Source: WJMD01 sp964596015 (GTDB taxonomy: Bacteria > Joyebacterota > Joyebacteria > Joyebacterales > Joyebacteraceae). Taken from it: 28,334 nucleotides of DNA. Below the pieces are notes generated by a model. The model was not told the origin of the DNA. It did not search any database and saw only the letters and a list, made by a program, of their open reading frames with translations. Position 1 is the first letter of the stretch. Each line of letters opens with the position of its first letter. The position numbers were made by a program, and so were the translations under genes. The stretch lies in the NCBI GenBank assembly GCA_964596015.1, contig CAZQSB010000037.1:1-28334 (forward strand). Reading direction: 5' to 3'. Shown here one piece after another: positions 15,945 to 23,431 of the stretch.

Positions 15945-16580
15945 GTGGACTCGCTCGGCATGGTGATAGGAACGTGGATCGCGGGGTTCCTCACGCTCGC
16001 GATCTTCTCGTTCCTCTACCGGGACAACCCGTTCTACAAACTGGCCGAGCACCTCTACGTAGGCATCTCGGCCGGCTACTGGCTCATCTACGTCGCGTTC
16101 TTCGACGTCAAGCCGATGCTGTGGGACACCTTCGTCTCCGAGACCGGAGTCGAGAGGTGGATCATCCTGGTTCCCGGGGCGCTCGGGATCGTCATGCTGA
16201 TGCGGTGGTTTCCGAAGGTCGCCTGGCTCTCGCGCTGGCCGATCGCGTTCACCGTCGGAGTCGGCGCGGGACTGGGGATCACCGCCAACCTTCAGGGCTA
16301 CGTCGTTCCCCAGGTCGCCGCCACGCTCACCCCCGTCACGGGCTGGGACCTTGTCAGCGTCAACAACCTGATCCTGATGGTCGGGGTCGTGACGACGCTC
16401 CTCTATTTCTACTTCTCGAAACCGCACAGGGGCGTGCTCGGCTGGACGGCGAAGGTCGGGATCGTGTTCATCATGATCTCGTTCGGCGCCTCGTTCGGTT
16501 ACACGCTCATGGCGCGCATCTCGCTCCTCATCGGAAGACTGCACTTCCTGTTGTCGGACCTCCTGCACATCGTGAGATGA
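15945..16580 (+). CDS. Polytopic membrane protein of unknown function (cassette gene 4)
   Basis: A protein of 211 residues with about six membrane helices, starting with 'MVIGTWIAGFLTLAIFSFLY' and including 'GVVTTLLYFYFS' and 'IVFIMISFGASFGYTLMA'. A conserved-looking juxtamembrane stretch 'YRDNPFYKLAEHLYVGISAG' lies between helices 1 and 2. The frame is open upstream through cassette gene 3, but this is antiphase shadow. The GTG at 15945 with GAGGG (15933-15937) is the best start, and an ATG at 15960 is an alternative. No enzyme motif is visible. It ends the plus-strand run and converges on the acetyltransferase gene. Confidence 0.75.
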   Translation: MDSLGMVIGTWIAGFLTLAIFSFLYRDNPFYKLAEHLYVGISAGYWLIYVAFFDVKPMLWDTFVSETGVERWIILVPGALGIVMLMRWFPKVAWLSRWPIAFTVGVGAGLGITANLQGYVVPQVAATLTPVTGWDLVSVNNLILMVGVVTTLLYFYFSKPHRGVLGWTAKVGIVFIMISFGASFGYTLMARISLLIGRLHFLLSDLLHIVR

Positions 16581-16608
16581 CCCGCGAGGGACCCGATCGT
16601 CGACGTCC

Positions 16609-17607
16609 CTAGCCGGCCCACCTGGCGAGATTGATGCCGCGGGCGGGAGTGAACATCACGAGCGGGGAATCGCGATGGACCATCCGGATGGCGGCCCTCA
16701 CGCTCCGGAAGCCGTGGTCGTAGAGAAGGCCGGCCACCTCTGTCCGGCGGCTCGAGGCGCCCGCGCTCAGGCGGGCGAAGCCCCTGCTGACCCCGATCGT
16801 CCAGATCTGTCTGACGAGGTCGCCGAACGCGGTCAGGGAGTCGGTTCCGGGGCGGACGCCCAGGAGATGCAGATAGGCGCGGCCCGAGTCGGCCGCGTCT
16901 CCCTTTCTGAACGGCGCCGTCCGGATGACGGCGAAGCCGTCGATGCGTCCGCCGTCGCCCTCATGGAAGACGGTCTCGCCGAAACCGTTCTGCTCGATAG
17001 CGAGAACCTCGCCGCGGTAGTCGAGTCCGGGCGTGAGCTCGTCCGAGATCTCGGAGATGGCCCGAAGCACGTGGCCTCGTTCACCCCTCCCGAGATGGCG
17101 CAGCAGCGTGAGGTCGGAGGCCGACATGCCTCGGTACCGGTCTGCGACCCTGATGAGCGGGAGCTCGAAGAGGAGCGTCGGATACGTGACGGCGAACCCG
17201 TGCTTCAGATAGAGCCCGAGGTTCATGCCGCTCTCGGGCATTGTCTCGAGGCCGATGACGTCCGCGCGGCCCGCGAGGTGGTCCATGACGCCGGCGATGA
17301 GGGCCTTTCCGATGCCCTGTCCCTGGAACTGGGTCGGCACGCCGAACGTCCCGAACCAGCCCACGCGCCCCCACGTGCGGCCGAGGATGAAACCGACCAT
17401 GGAACCGTCGGCCGCGATGGCGACGAGGTTGGCCGCGGGATCTATCGACGTCGCGTAGACGAGTTCGTCGAGCGTTCTCTCGGGCACCGGCGTGTCATCG
17501 CGCCGGTAGACGCGGTACCAGTCGGTGAAGACCCCCGCCTCGATCTCGGCGACGGCCGGCAGGTCCGACTCCGTCATCTGCCTGATCCGAAAGTCGAGAC
17601 CGCTCAT
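16609..17607 (-). CDS. Tandem-domain GNAT N-acetyltransferase
   Basis: A protein of 332 residues with two GNAT modules. The N-terminal one (about 5-155) carries a good acetyl-CoA loop 'GVPTQFQGQGIGKALI' and the later 'YLKHGF' strand. The C-terminal one (about 170-320) is weaker: it has 'YLHLLGVRPGTDSLTAFGDL' and 'LLYDHGFRSVRAAIRM', but no complete Q/R-x-x-G-x-G/A loop, so it is probably degenerate. The substrate is unknown. The ATG at 17607 overlaps the stop of the upstream CpeT-like gene (ATGA), with GGAGGAGAG upstream, so translation is coupled to that gene. It ends the long minus-strand run and converges on the four-gene membrane cassette. Confidence 0.85.
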   Translation of the reverse strand: MSGLDFRIRQMTESDLPAVAEIEAGVFTDWYRVYRRDDTPVPERTLDELVYATSIDPAANLVAIAADGSMVGFILGRTWGRVGWFGTFGVPTQFQGQGIGKALIAGVMDHLAGRADVIGLETMPESGMNLGLYLKHGFAVTYPTLLFELPLIRVADRYRGMSASDLTLLRHLGRGERGHVLRAISEISDELTPGLDYRGEVLAIEQNGFGETVFHEGDGGRIDGFAVIRTAPFRKGDAADSGRAYLHLLGVRPGTDSLTAFGDLVRQIWTIGVSRGFARLSAGASSRRTEVAGLLYDHGFRSVRAAIRMVHRDSPLVMFTPARGINLARWAG

Positions 17608-18248
17608 CTGCTCTCCTCCGGGCAGCGCTCCCTGCCGGTCCGGCGGAACACGTAGGGCCCGGTCTCGGCGCCCCAGACACGCTCGCCGTCCTGGTCGAAC
17701 CCTCGGTCCCAGCTCTCCAGGCGTTCGGGGGTGAGCACGATCATCGAGGTCGCGTAGGCCGCCCCGCGGAGCTCGCTCGAGCAGCCGGTCCCGGCCGTTC
17801 CGCCCACGAAGTGTCCGGCCCCGGTCACCCTGAGATAGACCGAGCATCCCTCGCGGAGCTCCAGGGAATCCGGTGTGAGCGACTCGAGGGGTTCCTTCTC
17901 TCGCCAATCGCCAGCGAAGCGCGCCGGGCCCGGGATCTCGTAGACGTCGCTTCTGACGAGGCTGTCGCCCTCTCCCACGACATGGTAGACGCGCTGGCGA
18001 TACGGACGGTCCGGATGCGTCGCGACCGCCTGTTCGACGTAGAGCCAGTGGCCGTCGTCGCGCTCGGTCCAGACGGGCGCCATCTCAAGGCGTATATCGA
18101 GGTAGCTCGTGTCGCGAACGGCCTGCGCGGCGCTTGAGAAGGAGCCGGTGAGCCAGCGGGCGGCGACGTCCTCCAGAGGCTCGACGCCGGTCGCCGACCA
18201 CGCCGGGAGTGCCGCGAGCAGAATGAAGACTGCGAACAGCGCTCTCAT
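17604..18248 (-). CDS. CpeT/CpcT-family (DUF1001) exported protein
   Basis: A protein of 214 residues with a signal peptide ('MRALFAVFILLAALPAWSA') and then a full CpeT/CpcT-like pattern: 'ARWLTGSFSSAAQA', 'WLYVEQAVATHPDRPYRQRV', 'PARFAGDW', 'REGCSVYL', 'HFVGGTAGTGCSSELRGAAY' and 'WGAETGPYVFRR'. In cyanobacteria and their phages this calycin-like fold handles phycobilins. Non-phototrophic homologues exist with unknown roles, and the signal peptide here puts it outside the cytoplasm. An ATG at 18254 would overlap the phosphatase stop as ATGA, but GGGAG (18255-18259) is correctly spaced for the ATG at 18248, which is preferred. Its 3' end overlaps the GNAT start. Confidence 0.82.
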   Translation of the reverse strand: MRALFAVFILLAALPAWSATGVEPLEDVAARWLTGSFSSAAQAVRDTSYLDIRLEMAPVWTERDDGHWLYVEQAVATHPDRPYRQRVYHVVGEGDSLVRSDVYEIPGPARFAGDWREKEPLESLTPDSLELREGCSVYLRVTGAGHFVGGTAGTGCSSELRGAAYATSMIVLTPERLESWDRGFDQDGERVWGAETGPYVFRRTGRERCPEESR

Positions 18249-18250
18249 GA

Positions 18251-20335
18251 TCATCTCCCGCCCGGGTCTTCGCGTCCCGTTCCCGGGCCGTCGTCTCTTC
18301 GCTTCAGGATGAGGACCGTCATGTCGTCGGTCTGCGGCGTCTCGCCCGCGAACGCCGCGACCGCCTCGATGACCGCCGACACGATGCCGCGGGCGCCGAG
18401 GCCGGCGGAGCTCCTGAGAACGTCCCGGAGCCTCTGCGCGCCGAAGAAGTCGCCCTCGCCGTTCTGCGCGTCGGTCACGCCGTCGGTGTGGACCGACAGG
18501 ACCTCTCCACCCGCGAACACCACGGAACGCTCCGTCCAGGCGGTGTCCGGCAGAAGTCCCAGGGGCACGCCCGTGCTCTCGAGCGCGTGCTCCCGGTCGG
18601 GCCCGACGAGCATGGCCGGCTCGTGACCGGCGCTCGCGTAGAGAAGTCGGCCGGCCTCGGGTTCCAGCACGCCGTAGAACGCCGTCACGAAGAACTCGTC
18701 GTCCGTGTCGTCCAGGATCCTCCTGTTCGCTGCGTGGAGCACGGCGGCGGGCGAGGCGCTTTCCTGGTGAGCGTACGTGCGGATGACGGTCCTGGCAAGG
18801 GCCATGTAGATGGCGGCCGCGACGCCCTTCCCGGAGACGTCCGCGACGAGCACGCCCCAGCGACCGCCCTCGAGCCGGATCAGGTCGATGAAGTCACCGG
18901 AGGCCTCCCGTGCCGACTGGATCCGAGCCGAGATCTTCCAGCCCTCGATGTCGGGCGCCCGGCGCGGCATGAAGCTCGATTGTATCTCAGCCGCGACGGC
19001 CAACTCCTGTTCGACGCGCTGGTGCTCGAGCTCGAGTTCATACGTCCGGGCTCTCTGGATGGCGGCGGCCACGAGGGAGGCGAGCGAGCTGGCCGCCGGC
19101 AGCGCGTCGCCGAGCCTCCCGGGAGCGACGCGTCTTCTCAGAGCCAATGCGCCGAGAGCGCTGCCGCCGCTCGACTCGATGATCGGTACGAGAGCGAGCG
19201 CGTGGTCGCCCGTCTCACCTCCCCACGGAAGCTCGGCTCCCGGTGGAAACACGCGAGGCTCCTCGAGGCCGGCCGCCCAGCGCCACGCCTCGTCGGACAG
19301 GGCGTCGGAGCCCCTCAGACGTTCGACGAGTTTCCGGCCGGGGAACTCGAGTATCTCCAGCGACGAGAAGGAGAACATCGTCGCCGCGTGCTCCTGAAGA
19401 AGGCCCGGTAGGTCGAGCTCGCCCGGCGACTGTTCAAGGAGCGAGCGGGCGAGCCGCTGAAGTCTGGTAAGCTCGCGCGAACGCTCCATCGAGAGGCGCG
19501 CGGTGGTGCTGGCCCAGTGCCCTCCGACGGCGACGACGACCGTCGCGGCGGCGAAGAAGAGCGCCGCCGGAAGACCGCCGTCGGAAACGACCGCCGCGCC
19601 GAAGACGCCGAAGGGCAGGATGATGAGCGGCCACGTCCAGGATGTGGCCCAGAAGCGCAGGAAGACCCTGCGTGAGGGGCCACGGAAGCCGAAGGCGGGA
19701 GAAAGGGAGGAGTAGATGAAGAGCGGGGCGTTCATGACCATCGTCAGGACAGCCACGACAACGGCGCCGCCGAGAGCGGCCGGCACGTCGGGCGCGACGA
19801 GGCCTTCCGGCGGTATCGAGCCCCCCCAGTAGCCGTAGAGCTTCAGAGCGAAGAGCGCGGCGATGAATGTGGCGGCCGTGTCCTGGAGCGCGCTGCGCAC
19901 GACCCTGAGGCGCCGAACCGCCTTTCCCGGGACCTCGGCGTACTCGCGAAGGGAGGAAACGACCCTCCCCGGGACCCAGATCCAGAGAGCCACGGGCCCG
20001 TACAGGAGCGCCGCGGCCCAGACCAGAACATAGTCGAGGGCGCCCCCGAACTCCCCCAGCAGGTTCTCGCCGAGGCGAACGTAGAATCTCAGTTCGAGCC
20101 GGCTCAGGAACACCGAGAGGATGGTGAGGGCGAGAAGCTCAGGCCAGACGGCCAGAAGCACGGCCTTGTCCGTGGAGAGAACGAGCCACGCGGCGCCGAC
20201 GACGAGCGCCGGGACGAAGATGATGAGACCGAGGACGTCCATGGCGATGAGCGCCCGGTCGGTCTCCTCGCTCGTCTCGAGCTTCGGGAAGAGCCTTCGG
20301 CCGAGGGAGAGAAGCCTGTCCTCGAAGCCGCTCAT
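18251..20335 (-). CDS. Membrane-anchored SpoIIE/RsbU-type PP2C serine phosphatase with GAF-like domain
   Basis: A protein of 694 residues. The N-terminal 280 or so residues hold about seven hydrophobic helices (for example 'VLGLIIFVPALVVGAAWLVLS'). A GAF-like sensor region follows (about 300-425), then a short coiled coil ending 'ELAVAAEIQSSFMPRRAP', the usual lead-in to a SpoIIE domain (about 460-690). Metal-binding motifs are present: 'ASGDFIDL', 'LVADVSGKGVAAAIYMA', 'LSVHTDGVTDAQN' and 'TPQTDDMTVLIL'. Such phosphatases dephosphorylate anti-sigma-factor antagonists in partner-switching pathways, but no STAS or HPK partner is visible here. The ATG at 20335 is chosen. A TTG at 20344 is nearer to GGAGGG and cannot be excluded. 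The CpeT-like gene follows with near-overlapping ends. Confidence 0.92.
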   Translation of the reverse strand: MSGFEDRLLSLGRRLFPKLETSEETDRALIAMDVLGLIIFVPALVVGAAWLVLSTDKAVLLAVWPELLALTILSVFLSRLELRFYVRLGENLLGEFGGALDYVLVWAAALLYGPVALWIWVPGRVVSSLREYAEVPGKAVRRLRVVRSALQDTAATFIAALFALKLYGYWGGSIPPEGLVAPDVPAALGGAVVVAVLTMVMNAPLFIYSSLSPAFGFRGPSRRVFLRFWATSWTWPLIILPFGVFGAAVVSDGGLPAALFFAAATVVVAVGGHWASTTARLSMERSRELTRLQRLARSLLEQSPGELDLPGLLQEHAATMFSFSSLEILEFPGRKLVERLRGSDALSDEAWRWAAGLEEPRVFPPGAELPWGGETGDHALALVPIIESSGGSALGALALRRRVAPGRLGDALPAASSLASLVAAAIQRARTYELELEHQRVEQELAVAAEIQSSFMPRRAPDIEGWKISARIQSAREASGDFIDLIRLEGGRWGVLVADVSGKGVAAAIYMALARTVIRTYAHQESASPAAVLHAANRRILDDTDDEFFVTAFYGVLEPEAGRLLYASAGHEPAMLVGPDREHALESTGVPLGLLPDTAWTERSVVFAGGEVLSVHTDGVTDAQNGEGDFFGAQRLRDVLRSSAGLGARGIVSAVIEAVAAFAGETPQTDDMTVLILKRRDDGPGTGREDPGGR

Positions 20336-20360
20336 CGACAGCAACCGCCCTCCATCGGCG

Positions 20361-21098
20361 TCAGAGAGAGTCCGGTCGTCCGAGCGGAGCCACGCTTCCG
20401 CTTCCGCTCACCTGCTCGGTGACGGCCGGATCGCCGAGATAGCGCACGCTCCCCGAGCCGGTGACCGCGGCGACGAGTTCTCCGCCGGGATTCACGAGCG
20501 CGTTGCCGGACCCGCTGACGGCCACCTCTGCGCTCTTCGTCTCGAGCGCGCGTCCATCGTACGAGCCGGAACCGGAAACGGTCACGGACTGACGGATGGC
20601 GCTGCCGCCCAGCGTCACACTGCCGGAGCCCGAGACCGTGACGGCGACCTCGAGAGCGGCCAGCTCGCGAACGAAGACGTCACCGGAACCGGAGACGGTC
20701 AGGCTCAGACGATTCGTTTCGAGAGACGGCGCGTACGCGTCGCCCGACCCCGAGACCTGGACGCCGGAAAGCTCCCGCACATCGACGCGGATCCGGAGCG
20801 GCGTGCTCGGCCGGAACGCCACATTCCTGACCGCTTCGATCGGCCTAACGTGAAGCGTCCCGCCCCGCACGAGCGTCTCGACGGCCTGGACGATGTTGTC
20901 GTCCCCCTCCACAAGCACCCCCTCGGCGTCGCCCTGCAGGAGCTCGACCGAACCCGGAACGGCGAGAGCGATGCGGTTGAACCCCCTCACGTCTCGCTCC
21001 TCGCTCGCGGAGACTCCGCTTCCCTCGAGGATCTCCTGGCAACCTCCGAGAGTGAACGCGCCCGCGGCCGCGAGCGCCAGAATGACCCGCCCTCTCAT
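20361..21098 (-). CDS. GIN-domain (DUF2807) lipoprotein, SGSG-type
   Basis: A protein of 245 residues with a lipoprotein signal peptide (lipobox 'LGGC') and the head-GIN pattern: 'DVRGFNRIAL', 'VEGDDNIVQAVETLVRGGTLHV'. After this comes a ladder of seven 'V-S/T-GSG' turns repeating every 18-20 residues, as expected for a right-handed parallel beta-helix with small residues stacked on one edge. GIN domains are putative adhesins or auto-transporter-like domains without known enzymatic function. The ATG at 21098 has GAGGAGAG just upstream. It lies 13 bases after its paralogue and 25 bases before the phosphatase gene. It is predicted to be lipid-anchored at the cell envelope. Confidence 0.88.
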   Translation of the reverse strand: MRGRVILALAAAGAFTLGGCQEILEGSGVSASEERDVRGFNRIALAVPGSVELLQGDAEGVLVEGDDNIVQAVETLVRGGTLHVRPIEAVRNVAFRPSTPLRIRVDVRELSGVQVSGSGDAYAPSLETNRLSLTVSGSGDVFVRELAALEVAVTVSGSGSVTLGGSAIRQSVTVSGSGSYDGRALETKSAEVAVSGSGNALVNPGGELVAAVTGSGSVRYLGDPAVTEQVSGSGSVAPLGRPDSL

Positions 21099-21111
21099 GT
21101 CGCTCTCCTCT

Positions 21112-21843
21112 CTACTCGGCGCGCTCGACGCTGCCCGCGCCGCTCGTACGCTTCCGCACCGACGGCTCACCGCGATAGAGCACCGTGCCGGCGCCGGACG
21201 CGGTGGCGTCCAGCTCTTCCGAGACGAAGATCCTGACATCCCCGGCCCCGCTGGCCGACACGTCCGCGGCCCGAACCGTCACGTTTCCCGCATCGAGCGT
21301 GCCGGCGCCGCTCGCGCTCACGCTCAGGACGTCGACCCGGCCGCCGCTTATGACGCAGTCCGCCGCGCCGCTGACCCCGACATCGAGTTCGGTCACGTCG
21401 ACCTCATAGATGACGGCCGAGGCCGCTCCCGACACCGTGATGTCGAGCGAGGGCCCGCGAAGCGTCGGAGCCTCGAGGTCGACGGCACCTGACACGTCGA
21501 AGCCCGAGAGCTCGGTCGCGCCGACGGTGATCAGAAGAGGGAGCTCCGGATCGTAGTTCCCTCTCTTGAAGCCGATGTGAAGCGCGTCGCCGCGAACGAT
21601 CGTCTCGACGTCGGGCACGATGTTGTCGTCGCCCTCGATGGTCACGAACTCGCCCTCGCCGAGCCGGACGATCACGTCGCCGAAGCCGTCTGTGTTCAGG
21701 CGTGTGAAACCTGCGACGTCGCGCTCGTCCGTCATGGAGACGCCCGAGCCCTGGATCGAGCCCATCCGCGCGACCCCGCAGCCGGCGAGCGTCGCTGCGC
21801 AGACGCCGGCGGCCAGCGTGACACGGAACAACTTCGCTCTCAT
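21112..21843 (-). CDS. GIN-domain (DUF2807) lipoprotein, SGAG-type
   Basis: A protein of 243 residues, the tandem paralogue of the next gene in the operon. The lipobox is 'LAGC'. The head region 'DVAGFTRLNTDGFGDVIV' and 'IEGDDNIVPDVETIVRGDALHI' matches the paralogue closely. Its beta-helix ladder also has seven turns at an 18-20 residue period, but the edge motif is 'SGA(V/A)' or 'SGAG' instead of 'SGSG'. The ATG at 21843 has AGGAGGGAG upstream. It starts 14 bases after the dehydrogenase stop. It is probably an envelope lipoprotein working with its partner. Confidence 0.88.
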   Translation of the reverse strand: MRAKLFRVTLAAGVCAATLAGCGVARMGSIQGSGVSMTDERDVAGFTRLNTDGFGDVIVRLGEGEFVTIEGDDNIVPDVETIVRGDALHIGFKRGNYDPELPLLITVGATELSGFDVSGAVDLEAPTLRGPSLDITVSGAASAVIYEVDVTELDVGVSGAADCVISGGRVDVLSVSASGAGTLDAGNVTVRAADVSASGAGDVRIFVSEELDATASGAGTVLYRGEPSVRKRTSGAGSVERAE

Positions 21844-21857
21844 GGAGACGCTCCCTC

Positions 21858-22844
21858 CTAGTAGCCGCGAGCGACGTCGACGCGGTTCGGCACCGGTTCG
21901 CCGCGGACCATCGCGTTCAGAACGACGGCGAGCGCCTCAGCCCGCCGCCGCTCGGTGTCGTCAGCCATGAACGCGCCGCCCCGGTGCGGACTCATGACGA
22001 CGTTGTCGAGCTGGTGGAAGGGCAGGGACGACGGAGACGTCGCGGCCCGCTCATCCTCGGACTGAGGGTAGTTGTACCACACATCGATGCCGGCGCCACC
22101 AAGATGATGCGAGGCCAGCGCCTCGTAGAGCGCCTCCTCGTCGATGACCCGACCGCGCGCGACGTTGACCACCAGCGCTCCCTCCGGAAGGAGAGCCAGC
22201 CGGCGGGCGTCGATCAACCCCTTGGTCTCGTCGGTGAGCGGCACCGACACGACGAGCGCCGCGGCCCGCGGCAGGAGCCCGTCGAGGTCCTTCATCGGAC
22301 GGACCTCGTCCGGCCCCGTCTCGTCCTCGGAGCGAACACGTCTCCTGACGCCGAGGACGCTCATCCCGAGACCGCGGCACGACGCCGCGACGCGGCGGCC
22401 GATGGCGCCGTATCCGAGGACGAGAACGGTCCGTCCGTCCAGTGTGAACGACGTGTCTTCGCCGTAGCGCGGCCGCCAGTCACCCGCCCTGAGCGCGGCG
22501 TCCATGGGCACGACGCGCTTCGCTGCCGCAAGGAGAAGGGCCAGAGCGAGCTCGGCGGCCGGCGCGGCATTGTGGTGGATGTTGTGGACCTCGATGTGCG
22601 GGTTGTCCATGAGGATCGCGCGGGTGGCCCCGGGCAGTCCGGACCACGGGATGATGAGCGTGCCGAGACGAGGGCTCTCTTCGACTGACTCCCGGGACGG
22701 GACGCCCTCGATGAGGACCTCCCGGTGGAGTTCGATGCCCTCTCGCGCGCCGAAGACGATGCGCACCCCGGGATCAAGAAGCCCTCGGAGATACGCTTCA
22801 TCGGCGGGCGCGTCGGGCATGTGGACCGTGAGCTTGCGGGCCAC
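21858..22844 (-). CDS. D-isomer-specific 2-hydroxyacid dehydrogenase family protein
   Basis: A protein of 328 residues with a substrate-binding lobe split around a Rossmann NAD domain carrying 'VLVLGYGAIGRRVA' and the helix 'NIHHNAAPAAELALALLLA'. Arg230 in 'NVARGRVIDEEAL' and His287 in 'SPHRGGAF' occupy the usual substrate and catalytic places. The third residue, the Glu normally found in 'DVF-x-x-EP', appears to be Tyr259 in 'DVWYNYP', so activity or specificity may differ from glyoxylate or phosphoglycerate dehydrogenases. The substrate is unknown. The start is a GTG at 22844 with AGGAGGGG four bases upstream. It begins 9 bases after the OsmC stop, so the two are probably co-transcribed. 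Confidence 0.87.
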   Translation of the reverse strand: MARKLTVHMPDAPADEAYLRGLLDPGVRIVFGAREGIELHREVLIEGVPSRESVEESPRLGTLIIPWSGLPGATRAILMDNPHIEVHNIHHNAAPAAELALALLLAAAKRVVPMDAALRAGDWRPRYGEDTSFTLDGRTVLVLGYGAIGRRVAASCRGLGMSVLGVRRRVRSEDETGPDEVRPMKDLDGLLPRAAALVVSVPLTDETKGLIDARRLALLPEGALVVNVARGRVIDEEALYEALASHHLGGAGIDVWYNYPQSEDERAATSPSSLPFHQLDNVVMSPHRGGAFMADDTERRRAEALAVVLNAMVRGEPVPNRVDVARGY

Positions 22845-22853
22845 GCGCCCCTC

Positions 22854-23282
22854 CTAGCTGACAAGCTCGGCCTGGAGCGTGATCTCGGTGCCGGCGAGCG
22901 CGCGCGACACCGGACATCCCTTCTTCGCTCCCTCGGCCTGCTCCATGAACGCGTCCCGGTCGATGCCTGGAGCCTTCACCTTCGTCATCAGCTCGACCTT
23001 CGTGATGCTGAACCCTTCGCCGACCTTCTCGACATGGACCTTCGCATCGGTTTCTATCTTCTCGGGCGCGAAGCCGGCCTTCACGAGAGCGCCCGCGAGC
23101 GCCATCGAGAAGCAGCCCGCGTGCGCGGCTCCGATGAGCTCCTCGGGGTTCGTGCCCTCGCCGTCTTCGAATCTCGAGGCGAACGAGTAGTTCCCCTCGA
23201 ACGCTCCGCTGCCGAGACTGACCTTCCCGCTGCCGTCGCTGAGCTTGCCCAGCCATTCCGCGTGCGCGTTCCGTACCGGCAT
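22854..23282 (-). CDS. osmC: OsmC family peroxiredoxin-like hydroperoxide reductase
   Basis: A protein of 142 residues that reduces organic hydroperoxides through a cysteine pair. The two active cysteines are Cys57 in 'AAHAGCFSMAL' and Cys123 in 'KKGCPVSRAL', close to their places in Escherichia coli OsmC, with Arg37 and Glu48 as likely partners. Residues 38-50 ('FEDGEGTNPEELI') match OsmC better than Ohr. The ATG at 23282 has GGGAGGAAAC directly upstream. The frame continues upstream without homology. The gene follows a 134-bp gap holding a tandem repeat, so it may have its own promoter, and it leads into the dehydrogenase gene. Confidence 0.92.
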   Translation of the reverse strand: MPVRNAHAEWLGKLSDGSGKVSLGSGAFEGNYSFASRFEDGEGTNPEELIGAAHAGCFSMALAGALVKAGFAPEKIETDAKVHVEKVGEGFSITKVELMTKVKAPGIDRDAFMEQAEGAKKGCPVSRALAGTEITLQAELVS

Positions 23283-23357
23283 GTTTCCTCCCCGTCTTCG
23301 TTCTGATGGATGGTCTCGGACGTCGCGCGGCCTCCCCTCGCGGAGGCGTCGCGGTCC

Positions 23358-23431
23358 GTCCGTCGCCCTCTCCGGACGTCTATTGATGCCGCTCGTCCGT
23401 CGCCCTCTCCGCACGTCTATTGATGCCGCTC
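23358..23431. repeat. 37-bp tandem duplication (two copies) at the 3' end of the smr gene
   Basis: Copy 1 (23358-23394) and copy 2 (23395-23431) differ at one base (G at 23375 versus C at 23412), and the first five bases recur at 23432-23436. Copy 2 contains the stop codon and last codons of the Smr-domain gene; copy 1 lies just beyond it. The base difference means only copy 1 can pair GTCCG with CGGAC into a small hairpin. Confidence 0.85.

Noticed and set aside
16587..16610. AGGGAC/GTCCCT inverted repeat between two convergent genes
   Set aside because: Only 6 base pairs with a 12-base loop, and it overlaps the acetyltransferase stop codon. Too weak to call a terminator.
20400..21500. Regular DNA repeats that could suggest a repeat array
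   Set aside because: The periodicity is codon-level, from the SGSG and SGAG turns of two GIN-domain proteins. Units vary and there are no spacers, so it is not a CRISPR array.
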